Shown here: positions 1 through 8,911 of the stretch, piece by piece
Position numbering within the stretch: position 1 is the stretch's first letter
Layout of the letters: the number at the start of each line of letters is the position of its first letter
Made by a program: the position numbers and the translations under genes
Notes under the pieces: generated by a model
The model's input: only the letters and a program-made list of their open reading frames with translations
Told to the model about the DNA's origin: nothing
The model's database searches: none
Assembly (NCBI GenBank): GCA_001788495.1
Contig: MGCF01000048.1
Span: 1-38,578 of the forward strand
Source: Candidatus Rokubacteria bacterium RIFCSPLOWO2_02_FULL_73_56
Lineage (GTDB): Bacteria; Methylomirabilota; Methylomirabilia; Rokubacteriales; CSP1-6
Direction: 5' to 3'
Length of the DNA: 38,578 bases

Positions 1-26
1 GGCGACGGCTGGCCCCCGGCGCGTTT

Positions 27-1904
27 CTAGCCGGCGCCGGGGGCGGCCGGCTCCGCCCCCTCGAAGATCCGCTCGTACCGGCCGTACTCGTGCGCGGCGT
101 CCATGAACCACTGCACGATCTCGGGGCTCGACCGCGGCGGGATCTCGCACGACGTGGAGAGGATGAAGCCCGAGTGCCGCGCCGCCGCGTCCACGCACCG
201 CCGGACGTCGGCGTCCATCGCCTCCCGCGTCGTCTTCTCGAACTTCGTCGCGTCGACGTTGCCGATCGCGACCGCGCGCCCGCGCGCGACCGCCATGAAC
301 CGCTCGAGCTGGTCCACGTGGAGCGTGGGATCCGCCTGCTGGTCGAGGTCGAACGAGAACGTGCTGAAGCCGCAGCCGATGACGTCCTCGAAGATCGGGT
401 ACGTCGTGCCGCAGATGTGCGTGGTCACGCCGACCTTCTTCGCCTTGAAGTGCTCGACCAGCTCCTTGTGGTAGGGCGCGACGAACTCGCGGTAGTTGTC
501 GGGCGAGATCAGGCTGATCGACGCGGTCGGCTCCGAGAACGAGAGCCCGATGCCGGTCTTGGCGATCGCGTCGCCCCAGCGCGTGCAGAAGTCGGTGGTG
601 ACCCGCATGACGTCGTGGATGAAGCGCGGGTCCTCGAACGTGTCGAGGAGCATGGTCTCGGGGTTCCGCAGCAGCATCGCGATCGTCCAGGGGCCGACCG
701 CGACCGCGCCGATCGCGGCCGGCGGCTTGGCGCGCACGAGCGCCTCGCACTGCTCGAGGAAGCCCGGGAGGCGCGCCGTCTTGTACGGATCGGGCATGGC
801 GAGGCGCGCGAGCTTCTTCTTGTCGTCCTGCAGGAGGTGGGCGTCGATCGAGGGCACCACGTAGTCGGAGTACTTGACCCGGCACCCGAAGGCCTCGGCC
901 TCCTTGGCGAGGTCGTTGTAGGCCAGCACGACGTCGGGCTGGTACCGCTCGTAGTAGTTGAGCATCGCCGTGATCGCCTTCGGGACGTTCGTGCAGTACT
1001 CCTCGATCGAGAGCCCGTCGAGGGTGCCGGCGAACGAGGCGACGATCGGGTAGACGGGCACGCGGTCGGCGAACGACCGCTTGTAGGCGGCGACGACACG
1101 GTCGCGGTTCGTGAACTGGGCGCGTCCGTGCTGCACGTCCCAGACGCGATTCGCCTCCATGTACTTCGGCGGGAGCTTGGCCTCGTACTCCATGAACTGG
1201 GTGATCGGGTAGCGGATCCCGCCGGCGTGCGTGCCCTGGAGCCCCTCGACGATCTCCTCCATCCGGCTCCAGGGGATCGTGAACGCCATCTCGTGGTCCT
1301 GGGTCTGGCCGAAGATCCGGTCGCCCGAGCAGGGCAGGATCACCTGGGGCTCCCCGGTGCGCATCGTCGTCACGACGATCTCGGAGCAGTCGATGCGGCC
1401 GCCGAACGACGACGTGAGCTTGCCGCCGCGCTTCCAGAGCGCCGCCTGCGTGAGGCGCATGACCTGCGCGGGCGTCGCGTAGATGCAGACCAGGTCGGGC
1501 TCGAACGTCGCCCGGTCGAGCGGCGCCACGAGCAGGCCCGCGTACTCGCCCGGCCGGAACGCGTCCACGGCGGCCTCGGAGCGCCGCCCCGCCTCCTTGG
1601 TCTCCGTGTACATGCCCTCGCAGAGGGTGCCGGAGTGGTGCAGGTGGGTCGGCTTCTCGAGCCCGAGCGCGGCGATGCCGAGCGAGCAGATGCTGTCCTC
1701 GCGGGTGAGCGCGATGGTCCAGCCGTAGCGCCGGGACATGTCGATGACCTGGCAGTTCATGCTGAGCTTCTTGAAGTCCCGCGCCGGGCGCTTCGCCCGC
1801 TCGGGGATCGCCTCGCCGGGCCGGAGCATGCGGATCGCCACCGGGAAGGTCTGCGGCCTCACGTAGGTCGTGAGCTCCCGGTCGGCCGTCTTGACGTCGA
1901 TCAT
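27..1904 (-). CDS. DUF169 + uroporphyrinogen decarboxylase/MtaA-type methyltransferase fusion
   Basis: A 625-aa protein in two parts. Residues about 20-255 look like DUF169 (COG2043), with the usual scattered cysteines and an SFGGRIDCSE stretch. Residues about 268-610 look like the URO-D superfamily (COG0407). A THICG motif (His496, Cys498) and a distal Cys586 in STSCEIPP match the HxC...C zinc site of corrinoid methyltransferases such as MtaA/MtbA, so methyl transfer is more likely than haem synthesis. The start at 1904 is supported by GGGAGG on the minus strand (plus 1909-1914); longer upstream readings lie over the malic enzyme. It diverges from the malic enzyme. No corrinoid protein or partner methyltransferase is in the window, so the methyl donor and acceptor are unknown. 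The family call is firm; the reaction is inferred. Confidence 0.88.
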   Translation of the reverse strand: MIDVKTADRELTTYVRPQTFPVAIRMLRPGEAIPERAKRPARDFKKLSMNCQVIDMSRRYGWTIALTREDSICSLGIAALGLEKPTHLHHSGTLCEGMYTETKEAGRRSEAAVDAFRPGEYAGLLVAPLDRATFEPDLVCIYATPAQVMRLTQAALWKRGGKLTSSFGGRIDCSEIVVTTMRTGEPQVILPCSGDRIFGQTQDHEMAFTIPWSRMEEIVEGLQGTHAGGIRYPITQFMEYEAKLPPKYMEANRVWDVQHGRAQFTNRDRVVAAYKRSFADRVPVYPIVASFAGTLDGLSIEEYCTNVPKAITAMLNYYERYQPDVVLAYNDLAKEAEAFGCRVKYSDYVVPSIDAHLLQDDKKKLARLAMPDPYKTARLPGFLEQCEALVRAKPPAAIGAVAVGPWTIAMLLRNPETMLLDTFEDPRFIHDVMRVTTDFCTRWGDAIAKTGIGLSFSEPTASISLISPDNYREFVAPYHKELVEHFKAKKVGVTTHICGTTYPIFEDVIGCGFSTFSFDLDQQADPTLHVDQLERFMAVARGRAVAIGNVDATKFEKTTREAMDADVRRCVDAAARHSGFILSTSCEIPPRSSPEIVQWFMDAAHEYGRYERIFEGAEPAAPGAG

Positions 1905-2056
1905 GGGGCCTCCCGCGGGTCGTGGGTTGGGCACGAGCGTACTCCCGCGCGCACCGCGCCGCAACGCGGCGGGCGAGGTCCTGGACGGTGCCGTCCGAGA
2001 GCTCGACCTTCGCCGCGCTCTCGGAGGTCCCGGTGCCGGTGCCGCTCGAGAAGTTG

Positions 2057-2062
2057 TAGAAT
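2057..2062 (+). promoter_or_regulatory. Candidate -10 box (TAGAAT) for the malic enzyme
   Basis: TAGAAT lies in an AT-richer patch of the 243-nt gap between the divergent DUF169/URO-D and malic enzyme genes. It would give a leader of about 80 nt before the ribosome site. No convincing TTGACA -35 is visible. The opposite strand reads TATTCT at nearly the same place, so the patch could serve both genes. Confidence 0.4.
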
Positions 2063-2147
2063 ATCGGCCACTCGCGTGACGAACGGGCGGACGTCGGGGG
2101 ACTGGGGCCGCTTCACCAGTCCGGGCGCCGCCGGAGGAGGCACCATC

Positions 2148-3570
<1,423 letters not shown>

Positions 3571-3572
<2 letters not shown>

Positions 3573-3808
3573 TGTTCCGTCCACGAACTCATGTCAACGG
3601 TCGCGGCGCGATCGGCCGCCCGGCGCGGGCGGCAGGGGTCGACAGGACCACGCGGCCCGCGTCCGCTTGGCCCGTCGCGGCGGGGCTCCCTCCGGGCGCT
3701 TGGGGCCCGCCGCCGACGTGGCGGGAACGGATCCTGTCGACCCCCCCCGCCCGCGCCGGGCGGCCCCACGCGCGACGGGGCCCAACATGACTTCGAGAAC
3801 GGAACACT
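3571..3808. repeat. Long palindromic (MITE-like) repeat, copy A
   Basis: About 238 bp with arms of roughly 77 bp: 3571-3647 and the reverse complement of 3732-3808. Both ends read AGTGTTCCGT inward. Within the arms GGCCGCCCGGCGCGGGCGG and GGGGTCGACAGGA are identical. The middle also pairs (CGTCGCGGCGGGG with its near-complement), so the whole element can fold into one long hairpin. Its first two bases are the AG of the malic enzyme TAG stop. A diverged copy lies at 22771-22942. It has no coding capacity of its own. It may be a non-autonomous mobile element and may also act as a terminator. Confidence 0.85.
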
Positions 3809-3828
3809 CGCGGATGCGATCGAATGAG

Positions 3829-4134
3829 ATGCCGGCGAGCGGCACCGCGGCCGTCGAGGTCGTCTCGTGGGTCACCAGGTTCGTCGGCGGCGACGGCACG
3901 GGGCGCCGCGTGTTCGAGGAGCCGCTCCCCGCCGGCGCCACGGTCCGCTCGGTCCTCGCCGGCCTCTCGGCGCGCTACCCCGAGCTGCACGCCGCGCTGT
4001 GGCACGGGGAGGCGCTGGGCGAGCACATCGAGGTCCTCGTGAACGACGCGGTGCTCGACCTGCACCACACGCTCGACTCGCCGCTCGCCCCCGGCGACCG
4101 TCTCACCCTGCTCGGACAGTTCATGGGAGGCTAG
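3829..4134 (+). CDS. MoaD/ThiS-family sulfur-carrier-like protein
   Basis: About 101 aa from the chosen ATG, ending in GQFMGG, the C-terminal Gly-Gly typical of ubiquitin-like sulfur carriers (MoaD, ThiS). The segment VLAGLSARYPEL, then a LVNDAVL strand and LAPGDRLTLL, fits the beta-grasp fold. In MoaD the terminal glycine is thiocarboxylated and gives sulfur to molybdopterin. The gene sits just before a molybdenum-type formate dehydrogenase, which supports a cofactor role. In-frame ATGs at 3787 and 3814 are possible; 3787 lies inside the palindromic repeat. None has a good Shine-Dalgarno, so the start is uncertain. No MoaE or MoeB is nearby, and another sulfur-carrier role is possible. Confidence 0.72.
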   Translation: MPASGTAAVEVVSWVTRFVGGDGTGRRVFEEPLPAGATVRSVLAGLSARYPELHAALWHGEALGEHIEVLVNDAVLDLHHTLDSPLAPGDRLTLLGQFMGG

Positions 4135-4144
4135 CCCCAGCCGG

Positions 4145-4150
4145 TACAAT
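4145..4150 (+). promoter_or_regulatory. -10 box (TACAAT) 9 nt before the diaphorase ATG
   Basis: TACAAT lies between the MoaD-like stop and the ATG at 4160. A transcript starting 6-8 nt downstream would begin 1-3 nt before the start codon, so it would be effectively leaderless. The G-run just before the ATG is too close to work as a Shine-Dalgarno. Confidence 0.5.
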
Positions 4151-4159
4151 CGGGGGGAC

Positions 4160-6217
4160 ATGCCACCGCCCGCCCCGGCTGCCGCGAGCCTCGTCGCCCG
4201 GTTCCCGCGCGAGCGCACGTGGCTCCTGCCCGCCCTCGACGCCGTGCAGCGCGCCGAGGGCTCGGTCTCACCCGAGGCGCTGGCCGCGCTCGCCGCCCAC
4301 CTGCGCGTGCCCGCGAGCGAGGTCTGGGGCGTCGCGACGCACTACCCCGAGATCCGCCTGGCGCCGCCCGGGCGGCGCCTCGTGCGCGTGTGCGCGGGCG
4401 TGAGCTGCCGGGTCGCCGGGGGCGCCGAGCTCCTGCGCGCGTGCGAGGCGCGCCTGGGCGTCCGCGCGGGCGGGACGACGCCGGACGGCGCGGTGACGCT
4501 CGAGGCGCTGGACTGCGCCTTCGCGTGCGGGGTGGCGCCCGTCGTCGAGGTCGGCCACCGGCGCGCGGGGCGGGTGACCCCCGCGGACCTCGAGCGCCTC
4601 CTCGGCGCGCCCGCGGCTCACGGCGCGCGCGACGCGGCCCCGCCGGCGGCCTCCACCCCGCCGCCGGCCGTCGCCGCGCGCGGGCCGCTCGCGCGCTTCG
4701 AGGCGCTGCGCGCGGAGGCCGCGGGGCGGCGCCGCGGCCTCACGCTCGCCGTGGGGCTCGGCTCGTGCGGTGAGGCGGTCGGCGCGCGCGAGACGCTCGA
4801 GGCGCTCCGGGCCGAGGCGGCGCGCCGCGGCCTCGACGCCGCCGTCGTCGCCGCGGGCTGCGACGGGATGTGCTGGGCCGCGCCCGTCGTGCAGGCGCTC
4901 GGCGACGGGCCGCCGGCGCGGGCGTGGACGGTGCCGGCGGCTCGGGTGCCCGCGTTCGTCGAGCACGTCGTCTCCGGCGCGCCCTATCCCCGGCCCGACG
5001 GCGCCGCCGACTTCCTGGCGGGCCAGCGGCGCGTGCTGCTCGAGCGCTGCGGCACGAGCGACCCCGCCGACGTTGCCGACGCGATCCGCGGCGGCGCGTA
5101 CGCGGCGCTCGCACAGGCACTCGACGCGGGCGCCCCCGAGCGCGTCCTCGCGGAGGTGCGCGGCTCGGGGCTCCAGGGGCGCGGCGGCGCGTACTTCCAG
5201 GCGGCCGTGAAGTGGGCGGCGTGCCGCGCCGCGCCCGGCGCGCCGAAGTACGTCGTCGTCAACGGCGAGGAGGGCGAGCCCGGGATCTTCAAGGACCGTC
5301 ACCTGATGGAGGGTGACCCGCACGCCCTGCTCGAGGGGATGCTGCTGGCCGCCTTCGCCGTCGGCGCCGCGCGGGCGGTCGTCTACGTCCACGGCGAGGC
5401 CGACCTCGCGGCGGCGCGCGTCGCGACGGCGCTCGCCGGGGCGCGCGCGTGGGGCCTGCTCGGCGAGCGGATCCTCGGCAGCGACTTCTCGCTCGAGGTC
5501 GAGCTCCGCCGCGGCCTCGGCGGCTTCGTGCTCGGCGAGGAGACCGCGCTGCTCGAGTCGATCGAGGGCCGGCGCGCGATGCCGCGCACGCGCCCGCCGT
5601 TCCCCGTGGAGGCGGGGCTCTGGGGGCGGCCGACCGTGGTCCAGAACGTCGAGACGCTCTGCGCGGTGCCGCGCATCGTCGGGCGCGGCGGGGCCTGGTT
5701 CGCGACGCTTGGCCGCGGCCACGGCACCAAGCTCTTCGGGCTCTCGGGCCACGTGCGCCGGCCCGGCGTCGTCGAGGTCGAGGCCGGCGCGACGCTCCGG
5801 ACGCTGCTCGAGGCGCTCGGCGGCGGCTCGCCGACCGGCCGGCCGATCCGCGCCGCCCTCGTGGGCGGGCCGTCGGGGAGCCTGGTCCACCCGCGGAGCT
5901 TCGAGGAGCCGCTCGTCCCGCGGGGGCCCGTGAGCCCGGGCACCGGGGGCGTCGTCGCGCTCGACGCCGGGGCCTCGGTCCGCGACGTGGTCCGGACGCT
6001 GCTCGCGTTCAACGCGCGCGAGTCGTGCGGCAAGTGCACGCCGTGCCGCGAGGGCACCGCGCGGCTCGCCGCGATGCTCGACGGGCCCGTGGACGCCGCG
6101 GGGGCGCGGGCGCTGGCCGAGGTCGTCCAGGTCGCCTCGCTCTGCGGGCTCGGCCAGGCGGCGCCCTTTGCGGTGCTGTCGGGGCTCGCGGAGTTCCCGG
6201 AGGAGCTCACGCGGTGA
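4160..6217 (+). CDS. NAD-linked formate dehydrogenase diaphorase subunit, NuoE-NuoF fusion (FdsG+FdsB type)
   Basis: A 685-aa fusion that would pass electrons between the formate dehydrogenase and NAD. Residues about 15-150 are a NuoE/FdsG thioredoxin-like [2Fe-2S] domain with Cys78, Cys83, Cys119, Cys123. Residues about 195-270 are a second thioredoxin-like ferredoxin domain (Cys203, Cys234, Cys238), as in HydB/HndC proteins. Residues about 285-685 are NuoF/FdsB: GRGGAYF (340-346) and VVNGEEGEPGIFKDR for FMN/NADH, GEETALLESIEG, and ESCGKCTPCREG with Cys623, 626, 629 and 662 for [4Fe-4S]. The usual GRGGAGF has Tyr for the second Gly. The stop overlaps the next start (GTGA at 6214-6217), so the subunits are translationally coupled. 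A bidirectional hydrogenase or other diaphorase is excluded only by the catalytic partner downstream. Confidence 0.93.
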   Translation: MPPPAPAAASLVARFPRERTWLLPALDAVQRAEGSVSPEALAALAAHLRVPASEVWGVATHYPEIRLAPPGRRLVRVCAGVSCRVAGGAELLRACEARLGVRAGGTTPDGAVTLEALDCAFACGVAPVVEVGHRRAGRVTPADLERLLGAPAAHGARDAAPPAASTPPPAVAARGPLARFEALRAEAAGRRRGLTLAVGLGSCGEAVGARETLEALRAEAARRGLDAAVVAAGCDGMCWAAPVVQALGDGPPARAWTVPAARVPAFVEHVVSGAPYPRPDGAADFLAGQRRVLLERCGTSDPADVADAIRGGAYAALAQALDAGAPERVLAEVRGSGLQGRGGAYFQAAVKWAACRAAPGAPKYVVVNGEEGEPGIFKDRHLMEGDPHALLEGMLLAAFAVGAARAVVYVHGEADLAAARVATALAGARAWGLLGERILGSDFSLEVELRRGLGGFVLGEETALLESIEGRRAMPRTRPPFPVEAGLWGRPTVVQNVETLCAVPRIVGRGGAWFATLGRGHGTKLFGLSGHVRRPGVVEVEAGATLRTLLEALGGGSPTGRPIRAALVGGPSGSLVHPRSFEEPLVPRGPVSPGTGGVVALDAGASVRDVVRTLLAFNARESCGKCTPCREGTARLAAMLDGPVDAAGARALAEVVQVASLCGLGQAAPFAVLSGLAEFPEELTR

Positions 6218-8907
6218 GCCTGCTCTCGCTCACGATCGACGGACGGCGGGTGGCGCTGCCGGCGGGCGCGAGCGTCCTCGACGGCGTCAACCGCCTCGGC
6301 CTGCCGCTGCCGCAGCTCTGCAAGGACCCGGACCAGGCGCCGCTCGGCGCGTGCCGCACGTGCCTCGTCCACGTCGAGGGGCTGCGCGGGCTGGCGGCCG
6401 CGTGCCACCTGCCGGCGCGCGAGGGCATGGTGGTGTCGACCGTGCACCCCGACGCGGCGCGCGTGCGCCGCGGCGTCCTCGACCTCACGCTCTCGATGCT
6501 GACGCCCGGCGCCGGGCGCGACCGGTTCGGCGAGCTCGGCGAGGCGGCGGCGCGCCACGGGCTCGCCGCACCGGGGCACGCGCCCCTCCACCGCTTCGCG
6601 CCGGACGCGAGCCAGTCGTTCTTCGTGCTCGAGCGCGACGCGTGCATCCTCTGCGGGCGCTGCGCGGTCGCCTGCGACGACGTCCAGCGGATCGGCGCGC
6701 TCGCCCTCCTGGGCCGCGGCCACGTCACGAAGGTCGGCGTCGCGGGCGACGGCCCGCTGGCGTCCTCGGTCTGCACCTCCTGCGGCCAGTGCGTCGCGAC
6801 GTGCCCGACCGGCGCGCTCCGGCCGAAGGAGGCGCCGGCGCCGCGCGTCCGCACGGTCGAGACCACGTGCCCGTACTGCGGCGTCGGCTGCGGCCTCGCG
6901 CTCGACGTGCGCGCGGACGGGCGCCTCGCGCTGATGGCCGGCGACGCGCCGCGGAACGCGTCGAGCGAGGGCATGCTCTGCGTCAAGGGCCGGTTCGGCA
7001 CCGGCTTCGTCCACGCGCCCGACCGCGTGACGACCCCGCTCGTACGCCGCGACGGCCGCTGGCAGCCGGTCTCGTGGGACGAGGCCCTGGACGCCGCCGC
7101 CGAGGGGCTCGTGCGCCACCGCGGGCGCTTCGGCAGCCTCGCCTCCGCGAAGGCGACGAACGAGGACGCGTACGTGATCCAGAAGTTCGTGCGCGTGGTG
7201 ATGGGCACGAACAACGTGGACCACTGCACGCGCCTCTGCCACTCGCCGTCGGTGGAGGCGATGCTCGTCTCGATGGGCTCGGGCGCGACCTCGAACTCGT
7301 ACGTCGACTACGAGGAGGCCGGCTGCCTCCTGATCGTCGGCTCCGACGCCTCGGCGAACCACCCGGTCATCGCCGTGCGCTTCCGCCGCGCGATGGGCCG
7401 GGGCGCGCGCGTCGTCGTCGTCAACCCCAAGCGCATCGAGCTCTGCGACCAGGCCGACCTCTGGCTCAGGCCGCGCCCCGGCACCGACGTGATGCTGTTC
7501 AACGCGATGGCCCGCGTCGTCCTCGACGAAGGGCTCGCGAACCTCGACTTCGTCCGCGCGCGGACCGAGGGCTTCGAGGCCTGGCGCGCCTCGCTCGCGG
7601 AGACCACGCTCGAGCGGGCGGCGGCCGTCACCGGCGTGCCCGCCGAGGCGATCGCACAGGCGGCGCGCTGGTACGCGCGGCCGCCGTTCGCGGGCTCGTG
7701 CCTCGTCTGGGGCATGGGGATCACCCAGCACGTCACCGGCACCGCCAACGCCCACGCGCTCCTGAACCTGGCGCTGGTGACGGGCCAGCTCGGCTTCCCG
7801 GGCAGCGGGATCTCGCCGCTGCGCGGCCAGAACAACGTGCAGGGCTGCGGCGACGCCGGCTGCATCCCGACGAACCTGCCCGGCTACCAGGCCTACGACC
7901 CGGGGACGCTCGCCCGCTTCGAGGTCGCGTGGGGCGTCCGGCCGCCCGCGGAGACGGGGATGGTCGTGACCGAGATGGTCGAGGCCTGCCTCTCGGGCGC
8001 GGTGCGGGCGATGTACGTGGTCGGGGAGAACCCGCTCCTGTCCGAGCCCGACCTCCACCACGCGGAGAAGGCGCTGGGCCAGCTCGATGTCCTCGTCGTG
8101 CAGGACCTCTTCCTGCACGAGACCGCCGAGCGCGCCCACGTCTTCCTGCCGGCCGCGGCGTTCGCGGAACAGGAGGGCACGTTCACGAACTCCGAGCGTC
8201 GCGTCCAGCGGGTGCGCCGGGCGCTCGAGCCGCCGGGCCTCGCGCGCCCCGACTGGTGGATCACGTGCGAGCTCGCCCGGCGCGTCGCCGCGCGGCTCGG
8301 CCACGACGTGCGCGGGCAGTTCGAGTACCCGGACGCGGCGGCGATCTTCGACGAGCTGGCGCGCCTCACGCCGTTCCTCGGGGGCCTGTCGCACGCGCGG
8401 CTCGACCGCGAGGGGGGCCTGCAGTGGCCGTGCCCGACCCCCGGCCACCCGGGCACACGCGTTCTCCACGCCGAGACGTTTCCGCGTGGCCGGGCGCGCT
8501 TCGTGCCCGCGCGCGCGGCGGTCGAGGCGGCCGAGCTGCCGGACGCCGACTACCCGTTCCTGCTCAACACCGGCCGGCTCCTCTACCACTGGCACGGCGG
8601 CACGCTCACGCGGCGCGTGCAGGGCCTGCTCGAGCTGGCGCCGCGGCTCGAGGTGGCGATCCACCCGAGCGACGCGCGCCGCCTCGGCATCGCGCCGGGC
8701 GCGCCGATCCGCGTCGCGTCGCGGCGGGGCGAGCTGACGGGCTTCGCCCACGTGACCGAGGCCGTGCGGGCCGGCGCGGTCTTCGTGCCGTTCGTCAGGC
8801 TCGCGGACTCGGCGGCGAACTTCCTGACCCACGCCGCGTTGGACCCCGTGTCGAAGATCCCCGAGTACAAGGTGTGCGCGGTGCGGCTCGAGCCGCTCCG
8901 CGGCTGA
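6214..8907 (+). CDS. fdhA: Formate dehydrogenase catalytic (alpha) subunit, Mo/W-bis-PGD
   Basis: 897 aa, cytoplasmic (no Tat signal). N-terminal [2Fe-2S] ferredoxin with Cys36, 47, 50, 64; two [4Fe-4S] motifs, CILCGRCAVAC (from Cys144) and CTSCGQCVATC (from Cys187); then the molybdopterin-domain cluster CPYCGVGC (Cys219, 222, 226) with Cys256. The catalytic motif is CTRLCHSPS, with Cys342 as metal ligand followed by His343. RGQNNVQG and the C-terminal MoCo-binding domain are present. These features match NAD-linked FdsA/FdhA enzymes, which interconvert formate and CO2. The metal ligand codon is TGC, so it is a cysteine rather than a selenocysteine enzyme. The GTG start overlaps the previous stop. 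Formate-THF ligase follows at once, tying formate to the folate pool. Confidence 0.94.
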   Translation: MSLLSLTIDGRRVALPAGASVLDGVNRLGLPLPQLCKDPDQAPLGACRTCLVHVEGLRGLAAACHLPAREGMVVSTVHPDAARVRRGVLDLTLSMLTPGAGRDRFGELGEAAARHGLAAPGHAPLHRFAPDASQSFFVLERDACILCGRCAVACDDVQRIGALALLGRGHVTKVGVAGDGPLASSVCTSCGQCVATCPTGALRPKEAPAPRVRTVETTCPYCGVGCGLALDVRADGRLALMAGDAPRNASSEGMLCVKGRFGTGFVHAPDRVTTPLVRRDGRWQPVSWDEALDAAAEGLVRHRGRFGSLASAKATNEDAYVIQKFVRVVMGTNNVDHCTRLCHSPSVEAMLVSMGSGATSNSYVDYEEAGCLLIVGSDASANHPVIAVRFRRAMGRGARVVVVNPKRIELCDQADLWLRPRPGTDVMLFNAMARVVLDEGLANLDFVRARTEGFEAWRASLAETTLERAAAVTGVPAEAIAQAARWYARPPFAGSCLVWGMGITQHVTGTANAHALLNLALVTGQLGFPGSGISPLRGQNNVQGCGDAGCIPTNLPGYQAYDPGTLARFEVAWGVRPPAETGMVVTEMVEACLSGAVRAMYVVGENPLLSEPDLHHAEKALGQLDVLVVQDLFLHETAERAHVFLPAAAFAEQEGTFTNSERRVQRVRRALEPPGLARPDWWITCELARRVAARLGHDVRGQFEYPDAAAIFDELARLTPFLGGLSHARLDREGGLQWPCPTPGHPGTRVLHAETFPRGRARFVPARAAVEAAELPDADYPFLLNTGRLLYHWHGGTLTRRVQGLLELAPRLEVAIHPSDARRLGIAPGAPIRVASRRGELTGFAHVTEAVRAGAVFVPFVRLADSAANFLTHAALDPVSKIPEYKVCAVRLEPLRG

Positions 8908-8911
8908 GCCG

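Noticed and set aside
90-2147. Long open reading frame upstream of and in frame with the malic enzyme
   Set aside because: It is antisense to the DUF169/URO-D gene and is low-complexity Arg/Ala/Gly sequence. The GGAGGAGG site fixes the real start at 2148.
3787-3789. ATG at 3787 as the MoaD-like start
   Set aside because: It lies inside the palindromic repeat and adds residues unlike the family; 3829 (or 3814) is preferred.
7237-7239. Possible selenocysteine at the formate dehydrogenase active site
   Set aside because: The codon is TGC (Cys342), not TGA, and no SECIS-like structure was needed.
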